From Campylobacter suis (GTDB lineage: Bacteria; Campylobacterota; Campylobacteria; Campylobacterales; Campylobacteraceae), in NCBI RefSeq assembly GCF_905120475.1, contig NZ_CAJHOE010000005.1:1-57403 (forward strand): 57,403 nucleotides of DNA. Reading direction: 5' to 3'. The translations under genes were made by a program, and so were the position numbers. Below the pieces are notes generated by a model. That model made no database searches, was not told the DNA's origin, and saw nothing but the letters and a program-made list of their open reading frames with translations. Numbering within the stretch: the first letter of the stretch is position 1; each line of letters starts with the position of its first letter. Below, piece by piece: positions 8,569 to 17,395 of the stretch.

Positions 8569-10203
8569 ATGGGATACAAATATCAAAACTTATATCAAAA
8601 TTTAGCTGATGTAGCTATAACTAGACCAAAGTCGGTAGCACTTTATGAGGAGAGTTCAAAGACAACTTATATAGAGCTAAAACAAAAAGTAGATGCAGTG
8701 GCTGGCTATCTGCAAGGTTGTGGTGTGCATTTTGGCGATAAAGTTGCGATGTTTGTGCAAAACTCAAGTGAGTTTATCATCAGCTACCTAGCCATCACTA
8801 CATTAGGCGGCGTAGCTGTACCTATAAATACCTTTTTAAAATTTGAAGAGCTTGCCTACATACTAAGCGACTGTAAAGCAAAAATTCTCATCGCATCAAG
8901 CCCTTTGTCAAAGGAGCTAAAAAAGGTTGATGAGCTAGCTCTGGAGCGCATTATATGGATCGGTAAAAATCAACGCGTTAAACCAAAACAAACACAAAAT
9001 GAGCAAGATGAGTACGGAGAAAGCTTATATCTTGATGGTGCGGCAAATATGTCTTGCGAAAAAGATGTTAGCTTTGATGACGCTTTAGCGTGTCAAAGAT
9101 CGGTTGAAATTTTAAAACAACCAACACTAAACGATCTTGTGCACATCATATACACCTCTGGTACAACAGGCAAGCCAAAAGGTGCCATGATAACATATAA
9201 AAATATAATATCAAATTTGCACGGAACTACAAGTAGATTTTGCGTAAGAAAGAGTGATAGATTTTTGGTATTTTTACCGATGTTTCATAGCTTTACACTA
9301 ACTGCGATGGTTCTTTTGCCTCTTTATAATGGCGCTTCTAGTATTTTAATAAAATCTGTTTTTCCATTTTCAAATGTTTTAAAACAAGCTTTGTTAAAAA
9401 GAGCAACTGTATTTTTAGGGATCCCATCTATTTATACGGCTATAGCAAAGGCAAAAATTCCTTGGTATTTTCGCTGGTTTAATAAGATTAGAATTTTTGT
9501 TAGCGGTGCCGCGCCACTTGCACAACAAACTATTGATGACTTTAAGGTAAAATTCCCACGAGCAAAGCTCATAGAAGGATATGGGCTTAGCGAATGCTCT
9601 CCGATAGTCTCAGCAAATTTATTTGAAAAGCAAAAACTTTTAAGTGTAGGACTTCCTCTTGATGGATATGAGGTAAAGATAGTTGATGATGAAATGGTGG
9701 AAGTTGAAACTGGCGAGATAGGCGAGATAATCGTCAAAGGCGACTGCGTTATGCAAGGATACCTTGGTATAAAAGATGATACGACGATTATAAATGGCTG
9801 GCTAAGGACTGGAGACTTGGCAAAAGTTGATGAAGATGGTTTTATATTTATAGTAGATAGAAAAAAAGATCTTATAATTTCAAAAGGTATAAATATATAT
9901 CCTCGCGAGATAGAAGAGGTTATTTACAAACTAGAAAGCGTTGAAGCATGTGCTGTTATAGGTGTAAGAGATGAGCATGCTGATGAGGAAGTTGTGGCGT
10001 TTATACAGCCAAAAGATGATGTTGAGCTAAACGAAAAGAGCGTAAGAACCTACCTAAAGTCACACCTTGCAAACTATAAGCTTCCAAAAACTATACATAT
10101 AGTCACAGAGCTTCCTAGAAATGCGACTGGCAAGGTCTTAAAACGCGTTTTAAAAGAGCAAATTTCAAAAGAGGAAATAGCTGTCAGTGAAACATCTGTT
10201 TGA
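8569..10203 (+). CDS. Long-chain fatty acid-CoA ligase (AMP-forming, FadD-like)
   Basis: A 544-aa adenylate-forming enzyme that makes acyl-AMP and then acyl-CoA from free fatty acid, ATP and CoA. The P-loop-like motif YTSGTTGKPKGAM is at about residues 194-206. Further motifs are GYGLSECSP near 337, GWLRTGDLA near 410 and DRKKDLIISKGINIYPREIE near 428-447. The C-terminal catalytic lysine motif ATGKVLKR is near 523. All core motifs are intact. It is the middle gene of the FadL-like / ligase / AAA+ operon; its last 17 bp overlap the next gene. Whether the product feeds phospholipid synthesis or something else cannot be told. Confidence 0.88.
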   Translation: MGYKYQNLYQNLADVAITRPKSVALYEESSKTTYIELKQKVDAVAGYLQGCGVHFGDKVAMFVQNSSEFIISYLAITTLGGVAVPINTFLKFEELAYILSDCKAKILIASSPLSKELKKVDELALERIIWIGKNQRVKPKQTQNEQDEYGESLYLDGAANMSCEKDVSFDDALACQRSVEILKQPTLNDLVHIIYTSGTTGKPKGAMITYKNIISNLHGTTSRFCVRKSDRFLVFLPMFHSFTLTAMVLLPLYNGASSILIKSVFPFSNVLKQALLKRATVFLGIPSIYTAIAKAKIPWYFRWFNKIRIFVSGAAPLAQQTIDDFKVKFPRAKLIEGYGLSECSPIVSANLFEKQKLLSVGLPLDGYEVKIVDDEMVEVETGEIGEIIVKGDCVMQGYLGIKDDTTIINGWLRTGDLAKVDEDGFIFIVDRKKDLIISKGINIYPREIEEVIYKLESVEACAVIGVRDEHADEEVVAFIQPKDDVELNEKSVRTYLKSHLANYKLPKTIHIVTELPRNATGKVLKRVLKEQISKEEIAVSETSV

Positions 10204-11902
10204 GTTTTTAAACACAGAGACATCGGCTAGCAAAGTAGATACTCTTATAAGTTGCACCAAAAATGAGCGTGAAATTTTAAAAACGCTTACCAAAAACTAC
10301 ATACAAGGTAGTTCTAGTGTGGTTGTTTATGAGCTTTTTGCTCAACTTTATGATACAAGCAAAAATGAGCATTTAAGCCACTTAGATGATATAAAATCAC
10401 TATATGATAAGGGTTGGATAACTCAAAGTTTTGGTTTTTTCAAAGAGCAAAAAGCAAATTTTGCCCTACTTTCACTTTTGCACTCTGAAATTTCATTAAG
10501 CAATAGTTTTTTAAAACTGCTTGAAGTTGGCTCGCTAAGCCTTGAACTGCCTGAAATTTCAGCCTATAGCGACCATCTTGGCTACTTAAAAGATCAATTT
10601 TTACGCATAGAACTTTATGAAAAAAGGTCACTTTTTTCAGGCTCATCAAAAGCAAAAAAACATATAAATGAACAAATTTTAGAATGCGAAACTCATATTA
10701 AAAAATGTCTTGAATTAAGTAAAATAAATCTAAAAATAGAGCAAATTTTTAAAGAAAATGGTCTAAATGAAAAAGAGCAGATACTCTTTCTAGCGCTTTT
10801 AAAGCAAGAATATATCGTCGGCGAGCAAATGGGTGCTGAGCTATCAAGCCTGCTTGCATTGATAGGAGACGATGAATTTGAAAGGGCAAGTGCTAAAAAT
10901 TTGCTTGATGAGAGCTCAAAGCTCGTTGAAAACGGGCTTATAGAATATGATGAGATATTAAATGCATTTGGCAATATAACTCAAAGTTTTTTTATACAAG
11001 ATGAAATTTTGCAAGAGATAATGCACCCACAAAGCACCAAAACCGACAAGAAACTAAAGCTAGAAAATATCGTAAAAGAGCAAGAAATTTTTGAACTTAT
11101 AGAGCCGACTACAAACATAAATGATGTTGTGTTAAACGAACAGACAAAAGAGCTGTTAGAGTCTATATTAAAGCAGGTTGATAAAAAGGTTTTAGCGCGA
11201 CTAAATAGTTGGGGAGTTAAGTCTCGCAAAGGAATTGATGCAAAGATTATATTTTATGGTGAGGCTGGGACTGGAAAAACCATGAGTGCTGTAAGCCTAG
11301 CAAAAAGCCTAAAAAAGCAGGTTCTTAGCTTTGACTGCTCAAAAATTTTAAGCAAATATGTGGGCGAGAGTGAACAAAATGTTAGGAAAATTTTTGACAG
11401 CTATAAAGAAATTTGCAAAAAGACGAAGTCTGAACCAGTTTTACTTTTAAATGAAGCAGATCAGTTTTTAAGCACAAGAGTTAGCGGTGGAAATAATATT
11501 GACAAAATGCACAATCAAATGCAAAATATATTCTTAGAGCAGATTGAGCGTTTTGAAGGTGTATTAATCGCTACTACAAACTTCCTAGAAAGCCTTGATA
11601 GTGCTTTTTCGCGCAGGTTTGATTATAAGATCGAATTTAAAAAGCCAGACTTTAAAGCCAGACTTGCTATCTGGAGAAAAATTTTACCAGAAAATGCCAG
11701 TTTTGAAGATGGTTTTGATGTTGCAAAACTAGCAGAATATAGCTTAAGTGGCGCACAGATTGTGTTGGTATTAAAAAATACCGCACTAAAAGTTGCAACA
11801 AAAGATGATGGAATTTTTTGCTTTGAAGACTTTAAGGCAGCCATTGAGCGTGAGCTAAGCTCGGCATTTGGCGAAGAAAAAAGAGTTGGGCTTTTAAGAT
11901 AG
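10187..11902 (+). CDS. AAA+ ATPase of the CDC48/FtsH-like class, unknown role
   Basis: A 571-aa protein with a helical N-terminal half (residues 1-320) of no recognised fold and a C-terminal AAA+ module. Walker A GEAGTGKT is at about 358-365. The Walker B-like motif is LLLNEAD, where Asn takes the usual first-Asp place but the catalytic Glu remains. A sensor-1 region (LIATTNF) and arginine-finger segment (SRRFDYKI) follow. The start is GTG 10187 with GAGGAAAT before it, 17 bp inside the ligase gene. A similar AAA ATPase is known in C. jejuni (Cj0377, from memory). Its target is unknown. Confidence 0.78.
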   Translation: MKHLFEFLNTETSASKVDTLISCTKNEREILKTLTKNYIQGSSSVVVYELFAQLYDTSKNEHLSHLDDIKSLYDKGWITQSFGFFKEQKANFALLSLLHSEISLSNSFLKLLEVGSLSLELPEISAYSDHLGYLKDQFLRIELYEKRSLFSGSSKAKKHINEQILECETHIKKCLELSKINLKIEQIFKENGLNEKEQILFLALLKQEYIVGEQMGAELSSLLALIGDDEFERASAKNLLDESSKLVENGLIEYDEILNAFGNITQSFFIQDEILQEIMHPQSTKTDKKLKLENIVKEQEIFELIEPTTNINDVVLNEQTKELLESILKQVDKKVLARLNSWGVKSRKGIDAKIIFYGEAGTGKTMSAVSLAKSLKKQVLSFDCSKILSKYVGESEQNVRKIFDSYKEICKKTKSEPVLLLNEADQFLSTRVSGGNNIDKMHNQMQNIFLEQIERFEGVLIATTNFLESLDSAFSRRFDYKIEFKKPDFKARLAIWRKILPENASFEDGFDVAKLAEYSLSGAQIVLVLKNTALKVATKDDGIFCFEDFKAAIERELSSAFGEEKRVGLLR

Positions 11903-11990
11903 GCAAGCTTTAGAGCTTTTTCGTATCATTTTTGGTTTTTAAAAATTTAAATCTTAAAATTTGTCATTTTACCAACCCCAAAAAGATCTA

Positions 11991-12013
11991 AAACCGCTCC
12001 TAAAAACGGCTTT
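11991..12013. terminator. Weak hairpin between convergent genes
   Basis: AAACCG at 11991-11996 and CGGCTTT at 12007-12013 form a short stem with one bulge, between the convergent AAA+ and EAL genes. It may end transcription from either side, but the T tracts are modest. Confidence 0.35.
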
Positions 12014-12016
12014 AGA

Positions 12017-14425
12017 CTATAAGCTATCTGCTGGAGTTGGTTTGCCTAGCAAGAAGCCTTGTGCATAGTGGATATTAAAGTTTCTTACTTGCTCTAAAAT
12101 TTCAGGGGAACCAACAAACTCAGCAACGATTTTATAGTTTTGCTTTGAGGCAAAAGTCACTATCGTCTCGACCAAATATCTTGCGTTTTGATCTGTTGGA
12201 AGCTTTTTAATGATAGAGCCGTCTATTTTGATATTATCTATATCAAGTTCTAAAATTCGGTAGTAGTTTGAGTATCCAGAGCCAAAATCATCGATAGAAA
12301 TTTTGCTTCCATACCCCTTAATATGCTTAATAAACGAAGCGATAACATCATAGTCCCCTATCTCCTCGCTCTCTAAAATTTCAAAACAAATACGACTTGC
12401 GTCTGAGCAAAGTTGTAGTTTTTCATCCAAAAACTCGCGCACAGACTGATCTATGATATCAATACCAGAAAGATTGACAGAGAAAGTGTAGTCTGGATAG
12501 CGCTCAACCAAGGCAAATGCATGCTCTATGACTTTTTTAGTTATTTGCGTATAAAGCTGTGCTTGCAGGGCAACATCCAAAAACTCCCCAGGATACCGTA
12601 TCTTGCCACTTTGATCGATGATACGCACTAAAATTTCATAATAAGTCGCTTTTTCTCCTGGCTTAGCAACATCAAAGATACCCTGACATTCGACTATAAC
12701 GGTGTTGTTTTCTATCGCATACTCAATAAGATGTGTAATGGACTGGTTTTTGTGATACCTTAGCTCAATAGCATCATTTTCTTGATACTCATAAAGCTCG
12801 TTACCAAGGCTTTTTGCATGCTCTTTGGCAAGTATGGCTTGAACAAGACGGTTAGTTTGTGGAGTATCAAAAGACAAACTAACACCGATGATAGTCTTTA
12901 AGCCAGGTAGTGTTTCACTCTTTCCATCAACTTCGATTTGCATCTGTGAAAAACCAAAATAATCTTGTATATAGCCTATATCCTCACCTAAACGATCACC
13001 GTTATACCAAAGATAAAACTCATCATCTTGAAAGCGATAAAGCTCAGCATTTATCTCAGATGTTTGCACGCATAACTTTAGGGTATTTGCAAATGCCAAA
13101 AGCATCGCATCAACAACCCTTGTCTGGTAAAAAAATCGCAAATTATCAAAATTTTTAATACCTATACTAATTATAACCCCATCTTTTTGCTCTTCTAGCG
13201 TCTCACCCATCGCAAAGTAGTTGCCAAAACCAGTAAGTTTGTCTATACTAGACTGTGCCTTTAACTGCTCGTTTTTTAGCTCAAGCTCTCTAACGATATT
13301 TGTCTCTTTGGTTTTGTCCATTTTAATGCCTATAAAACCAAGATGTTTTTGTTCAAACACAAAAGGTACAAAACGCACACTCTCATATATATATTTGCCA
13401 CTTTTGCTACGGCTTATAAGCTCGTCGCTGCTAAATTCTTTTGCATATTTCACAGCATCTTGTATCTTTTTGTAAAAGCCTTCGCTATGTAGGTTTGACT
13501 TTAAAATTCCAGGATTTTTACCTATAAGCTCATCTCTATCATACCCACTAACTCTTTCAAATGTCTTATTTGTGTATGAGATTAAATTTTGCTTATCCGT
13601 AAACATGATGGAGCTAAAGCCCTCATTTACGGCTGTTTTATAAAGCTCAAGGTCTATTTGCATCTTTCTTGAAGCAACCAAAAGCCAAGATACAAGAGCT
13701 GCCAAAATGAATAATAATACTAAAGAGATAAGACCATAAATTTTAAGCTTATTTATCTCTTGAGCATAATGTTTTGTATAAATTTCATTTAGCTCTTTAA
13801 ATTTAGATTTTAGATTTATCCTAGTGTTTTGCTCGGCTATATCAGTCATCTTGATAATTGAACTAAGTACGAAATTTAGCTTTGCGAGCAACTCGCTTGA
13901 GATAACATTATTTTGCTCAAAAAGCTTTATGCTAAGCATTTGTATCTCATTTTCCATATCGTTTATGTCTTCAAGCGTGGCAAATTTTGAGTTTTTGATA
14001 CGCATCATTATCGATCTTATCTCTTTTTGATACTCGCTAACACTCTCAAGCTCAATCTCACTTTGCCTTAGTATGGTTATAGCGCCCGCGTTTATGTAGT
14101 TAAAACGCTCGATTAAAAGAGCCTTTTCATTAAATGCCTTAATGAGCTCTTTCATCAAATTTTCATCAAAAATTTTACCGCTTATACTAAACAAGCCAAA
14201 CTCTAGTTCCTCTAAAACATTGTTGATATTATCGTAGTTTTTAAGCACAAGTTTATTTAAAAAATACTCATCTATATCCTGATTTTTAAGCTGTAGATTT
14301 ACTATCGTATCCTCTATGTATTGGTTGTTTTTCATCTGCTCATTTAGATAAAGCATTCTAGTCACCATAAAAAATAGCACTAAAACACACAAGAATATGA
14401 GAAATTTGATATTTTTGCTTTTCAT
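12017..14425 (-). CDS. Membrane PAS-GGDEF-EAL protein, probable cyclic-di-GMP phosphodiesterase
   Basis: An 802-aa signalling protein. Two membrane helices (about 7-25 and 226-250) bracket a periplasmic helical sensor domain. A PAS domain follows (about 255-380), then a GGDEF domain whose signature is FQDDEF instead of GGDEF, so cyclase activity is unlikely. The EAL domain (about 590-800) keeps the catalytic set: EIL near 598, Asn in SVNLSG, Glu in FEILESE, the DDFGSG pair near 712, Lys in IKIDGS, Glu in VAEFVGS and Gln in AQGFLLGKP. It should therefore hydrolyse c-di-GMP. Its start overlaps the stop of the peroxidase gene as ATGA, so the two are translationally coupled. Confidence 0.88.
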   Translation of the reverse strand: MKSKNIKFLIFLCVLVLFFMVTRMLYLNEQMKNNQYIEDTIVNLQLKNQDIDEYFLNKLVLKNYDNINNVLEELEFGLFSISGKIFDENLMKELIKAFNEKALLIERFNYINAGAITILRQSEIELESVSEYQKEIRSIMMRIKNSKFATLEDINDMENEIQMLSIKLFEQNNVISSELLAKLNFVLSSIIKMTDIAEQNTRINLKSKFKELNEIYTKHYAQEINKLKIYGLISLVLLFILAALVSWLLVASRKMQIDLELYKTAVNEGFSSIMFTDKQNLISYTNKTFERVSGYDRDELIGKNPGILKSNLHSEGFYKKIQDAVKYAKEFSSDELISRSKSGKYIYESVRFVPFVFEQKHLGFIGIKMDKTKETNIVRELELKNEQLKAQSSIDKLTGFGNYFAMGETLEEQKDGVIISIGIKNFDNLRFFYQTRVVDAMLLAFANTLKLCVQTSEINAELYRFQDDEFYLWYNGDRLGEDIGYIQDYFGFSQMQIEVDGKSETLPGLKTIIGVSLSFDTPQTNRLVQAILAKEHAKSLGNELYEYQENDAIELRYHKNQSITHLIEYAIENNTVIVECQGIFDVAKPGEKATYYEILVRIIDQSGKIRYPGEFLDVALQAQLYTQITKKVIEHAFALVERYPDYTFSVNLSGIDIIDQSVREFLDEKLQLCSDASRICFEILESEEIGDYDVIASFIKHIKGYGSKISIDDFGSGYSNYYRILELDIDNIKIDGSIIKKLPTDQNARYLVETIVTFASKQNYKIVAEFVGSPEILEQVRNFNIHYAQGFLLGKPTPADSL

Positions 14426-15297
14426 TTTAGTATCCTTGGGCGCTCACCACTTAGGCTCATTAGAAATTTATAAAGCTTATCAAGCTCATCTTGGCTTAGC
14501 GACCTTGCTAGCTGTATCTTTGCAACCCTTTCTATCACATCTTTTAGCAAAACTATGCTTCCATCGTGCAAGTATGGGGCTGTTCTGCCGATATTTCTAA
14601 GAGGTGGAACTCTAAAAAGCTCACTTTTTATATCTTGACCCTCATCTGATGTCATGTGTCTATGAAAGTCTGTTTGATGTCTTAAATTTGCTCCTAGATT
14701 AACACCATTATGGCAAGCAGAGCAGCCTATTTTATTAAAAATTTCAAACCCCTCTTTTTGCTCATCGCTCAGTGCATTTTTATTGCCCAGTAAATATCTA
14801 TCAAAAGGCGAGTCAGCAGTATATACAGCCTTTATAAAGTGCTCAAGCACATCAACTATGTTATTGGTATTTATACTATCATCATAAATTTCTTTAAAAG
14901 CCGCACGATAATCACTGGTTTTATTTAAAGCACTTATTATCAGATCTTCGCTTGAGCCTAGCTGTTTATAAGATAGTAGGGCTATTTGTATCTGATCTTT
15001 TAAGCTTCTGATGTTTCCGCTTATAGTGTAAAGATAGTTATGTGCAGCGTTGATAATAGATGGTGGATTTATCGCATTTTCATGAACCTTTGTTCTTACC
15101 GTTCCGCTAAAATCCCAATAAAGATTATGGCAGCTCTCGCACGAAACAGTGCCATTTGGGCTAATGCGCTTGTCAAAGAAAATTCTCTTACCAAGCTGAG
15201 CCTTACTCTCATCATATTTTAACCCAAGCGAAGGCACAAATAGCTCATCACTAAGCGCAAACACCGCAAAAAAAAGTATCAAGATTATCTTACGCAT
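14422..15297 (-). CDS. Di-haem cytochrome c peroxidase / MauG family protein
   Basis: A 291-aa exported protein with signal peptide MRKIILILFFAVFALS and two c-type haem sites, CESCH at about 53-57 and CSACH at about 190-194. Conserved surroundings (LGKRIFFDKRISPNGTVSC, SPFDRYL, FRVPPLRNIGRTAPYLHDGS) are those of bacterial di-haem peroxidases, which reduce periplasmic hydrogen peroxide with electrons from cytochrome c. The length is shorter than typical family members (320-350), mainly in the linker. It is immediately upstream of the EAL gene in the same transcript. Confidence 0.85.
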   Translation of the reverse strand: MRKIILILFFAVFALSDELFVPSLGLKYDESKAQLGKRIFFDKRISPNGTVSCESCHNLYWDFSGTVRTKVHENAINPPSIINAAHNYLYTISGNIRSLKDQIQIALLSYKQLGSSEDLIISALNKTSDYRAAFKEIYDDSINTNNIVDVLEHFIKAVYTADSPFDRYLLGNKNALSDEQKEGFEIFNKIGCSACHNGVNLGANLRHQTDFHRHMTSDEGQDIKSELFRVPPLRNIGRTAPYLHDGSIVLLKDVIERVAKIQLARSLSQDELDKLYKFLMSLSGERPRILK

Positions 15298-15325
15298 CTA
15301 CTCTCCAAAAAAAGGATATTATACC

Positions 15326-16063
15326 CTAAAAGACAAAAAGGCTCATTAAAGAATTTATCTCTTCTTCTATCTGCTCGCCAAATTCCATCTTCATAAACAG
15401 CTTTTTTATCTCGTTTTTATCGGGTTTTAAGCCATTTATCTCAAGATGCCAACAGACATTTTCCAAAGCCTCATCTTTTGTGCGAATAGCAACTCTTTTT
15501 TCGCTTAAATTTTGTTTTTTGTAGCTTATATCATTTGCTTTTAGCCACTCTTCTAGCGAACTTGCACTGCTTCCACTTTGTGGCGTTACTCCAAAGTGTG
15601 TAAAAAACGGCTCAAGCAAGCTTGAGCGTCTTGTTGCAGCAAAATTTAGATAAATTTTTTGTTTTGCACAGGAGTTAAATTTGATAAAATTTTCTTTACT
15701 TTTTATCGCTGGACTCATCGTACAAAGGGCTATGTCGTAGTATTTTTCTAAATTTGCTTCATCAAATGTAGCACAGCTTGTGCTTAGGTTTTTTACATTA
15801 AATTTTTGTGCATCCTCTTTTAAAATCTCAAGCATGCCAAAAGAGCTATCTATGCCTAAAATTTCAGTGCACGTTTTTGCGATATAAAGCGTATAAACAC
15901 CGGTGCCACAACCCACATCGACAACGCTTTTTTCACTAAAACTAACATCCCAGCTGTCTAAAATCTCAAACACCCTACCACCAAATTCTGTCAAAAAGCC
16001 ATCAAATCTTGGATATTTATTTGACTTCTTATCCCAAAGATGCGCCCTACTCGCACTCACCAC
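15326..16063 (-). CDS. Class I SAM-dependent methyltransferase
   Basis: A 245-aa cytosolic protein with a Rossmann-type SAM site, VVDVGCGTGVYTLYI, at about residues 47-61, followed by ILGIDSSFGML as the acidic motif II. The C-terminal third is not informative and the acceptor is unknown. The start is GTG at 16063 or 16060, inside the end of the Fur-family gene, so it is translationally coupled to that regulator. Its placement downstream of a likely Zur suggests a role under metal limitation, but this is inference. Confidence 0.75.
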   Translation of the reverse strand: MVSASRAHLWDKKSNKYPRFDGFLTEFGGRVFEILDSWDVSFSEKSVVDVGCGTGVYTLYIAKTCTEILGIDSSFGMLEILKEDAQKFNVKNLSTSCATFDEANLEKYYDIALCTMSPAIKSKENFIKFNSCAKQKIYLNFAATRRSSLLEPFFTHFGVTPQSGSSASSLEEWLKANDISYKKQNLSEKRVAIRTKDEALENVCWHLEINGLKPDKNEIKKLFMKMEFGEQIEEEINSLMSLFVF

Positions 16064-16403
16064 AAACCCCCTTTACAACGACACTTTTTATATTTTTTAC
16101 ATTTTTTAGTTTTGGCACTTCGATACTTGTTACCTTATGGCAAACATCACAGACAAAATACGCTTTCGCACCACTTCCAAGCTCGTAGAAATTTTTATGA
16201 TTATTCTCAGTTTTTACGACTATTGCGTGCTGCTCAAAAAGCTCCATATTACGATAAAATGTCGTCTTGTTCGCATCTAATTGACTTAAAATTTCATCAT
16301 ACGCAAGCGGCACATTTGTTTTGCTTAGTATCTCAATAATCTTTACACGAAGTGGAGTCGCTTGTATTTGATGTTCTTTTAAAAAATTTTCTATGTCCAT
16401 CAT
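16047..16403 (-). CDS. Fur-family repressor, probably Zur
   Basis: A short (118-aa) Fur-family protein. The N-terminal winged helix includes ATPLRVKIIEIL and DANKTTFYRNMELF. Two CxxC pairs, C85/C88 (CDVC) and C114/C117 (CGEC), form the structural zinc site typical of Zur and PerR. The usual HHH metal motif of Fur is not present. It is divergent from the znuA operon, with a perfect palindrome between them, so zinc-dependent repression of znu is the most likely job. Confidence 0.78.
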   Translation of the reverse strand: MMDIENFLKEHQIQATPLRVKIIEILSKTNVPLAYDEILSQLDANKTTFYRNMELFEQHAIVVKTENNHKNFYELGSGAKAYFVCDVCHKVTSIEVPKLKNVKNIKSVVVKGVCGECE

Positions 16404-16473
16404 TTAACCTTTTTGTATATAATATCTTGAAAATACTAAAATTTGCATTATTTTTTATCTTTTTGATTTAAGT

Positions 16474-16500
16474 TGCAACTTAGTTGCATTTTGCTAAACT
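16474..16500 (+). promoter_or_regulatory. znuA promoter with perfect palindromic operator (candidate Zur box)
   Basis: A perfect 6-3-6 inverted repeat TGCAAC-TTA-GTTGCA at 16474-16488 lies just before an extended -10-like TGCTAAACT (16492-16500). This puts the operator over the -35 region of znuA, the classic position for a repressor. The divergent gene is a Fur-family regulator. The reading as a Zur box is inference from position and symmetry. Confidence 0.6.
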
Positions 16501-16523
16501 TTCTCAAAATTTTTTAAGGAGAA

Positions 16524-17393
16524 ATGATGAAAAAAATCTTTATGTTGCTATGCATTAGCGCAGTTGCAATCTTTGCTAAGCCGCAAGTTAGCGTATCTAT
16601 AATCCCGACAAAATACTTTGTTGAGCAAATAGCTGCAGATACAGTTGATGTAAATGTCATGGTAGGAGCGGGTGCCGATCCGCACACTTATGAGCCAAAA
16701 CCAAAACAGATGACAGAGCTAGAAAAAAGCGAAATTTACTTTGCTGTTGGTATAGAATTTGAAGATGTTTGGCTAGAAAAATTTAAACAAAACTATCCAA
16801 AAATGCGAGTTGTGCCTACACAAGAGGGTGTTGAGCTTATAAAAATGGTTGAGCACGGACACTCACACGATGGTCATGCTCACGGTCCACACTGCGACCA
16901 TCATCATGGCGAATTTGACCCGCATATTTGGCTAGATCCAGTGATAGTAAAAACTCAAGCTGCAAATATAGCAAAAGCACTGTCTGAAAAATACCCAGCA
17001 AACAAAGAGCTTTATGCAAAAAATTTAGCTAAATTTGAGGCAAATCTTGACGCGCTTGATAAAGAGATAGCACAAAAACTTAGCGGTATGAAAAATAGAA
17101 AATTTATGGTATATCATCCATCTTGGGGCTATTTTGCAAAACGCTATAATTTAGAGCAAATAGCCATCGAGGCTGGTGGAAAAGAGCCAAAGCCAGCACA
17201 ACTTGCTGAGCTTATAGATGAAGCAAAAGAGCATGATATAAAAGTTGTTTTCGTAGCTCCAAATTTTAGCAAAAAAGCAGCACAAACCATCGCCGCTCAA
17301 GCTGGTGCACAAGTCGTTGAAGTCGATCAACTTCCATTAAAATGGGAAGAGAGCATGAGACAAATGACGGAAATTTTGGCAAAAAGTAACTAA
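16524..17393 (+). CDS. znuA: ZnuA zinc ABC transporter substrate-binding protein
   Basis: A 289-aa periplasmic zinc-binding protein. It has a signal peptide (MMKKIFMLLCISAVAIFAKP), conserved zinc ligands in ADPHTYEPKP (H54), FDPHIWLDP (H134) and MVYHPSWGYF, and a His-rich loop at about 111-128 typical of ZnuA. It delivers zinc to the ZnuBC complex encoded downstream. AAGGAG lies before the double ATG. Expression is probably controlled by the palindrome at 16474. Confidence 0.93.
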   Translation: MMKKIFMLLCISAVAIFAKPQVSVSIIPTKYFVEQIAADTVDVNVMVGAGADPHTYEPKPKQMTELEKSEIYFAVGIEFEDVWLEKFKQNYPKMRVVPTQEGVELIKMVEHGHSHDGHAHGPHCDHHHGEFDPHIWLDPVIVKTQAANIAKALSEKYPANKELYAKNLAKFEANLDALDKEIAQKLSGMKNRKFMVYHPSWGYFAKRYNLEQIAIEAGGKEPKPAQLAELIDEAKEHDIKVVFVAPNFSKKAAQTIAAQAGAQVVEVDQLPLKWEESMRQMTEILAKSN

Positions 17394-17395
17394 AT

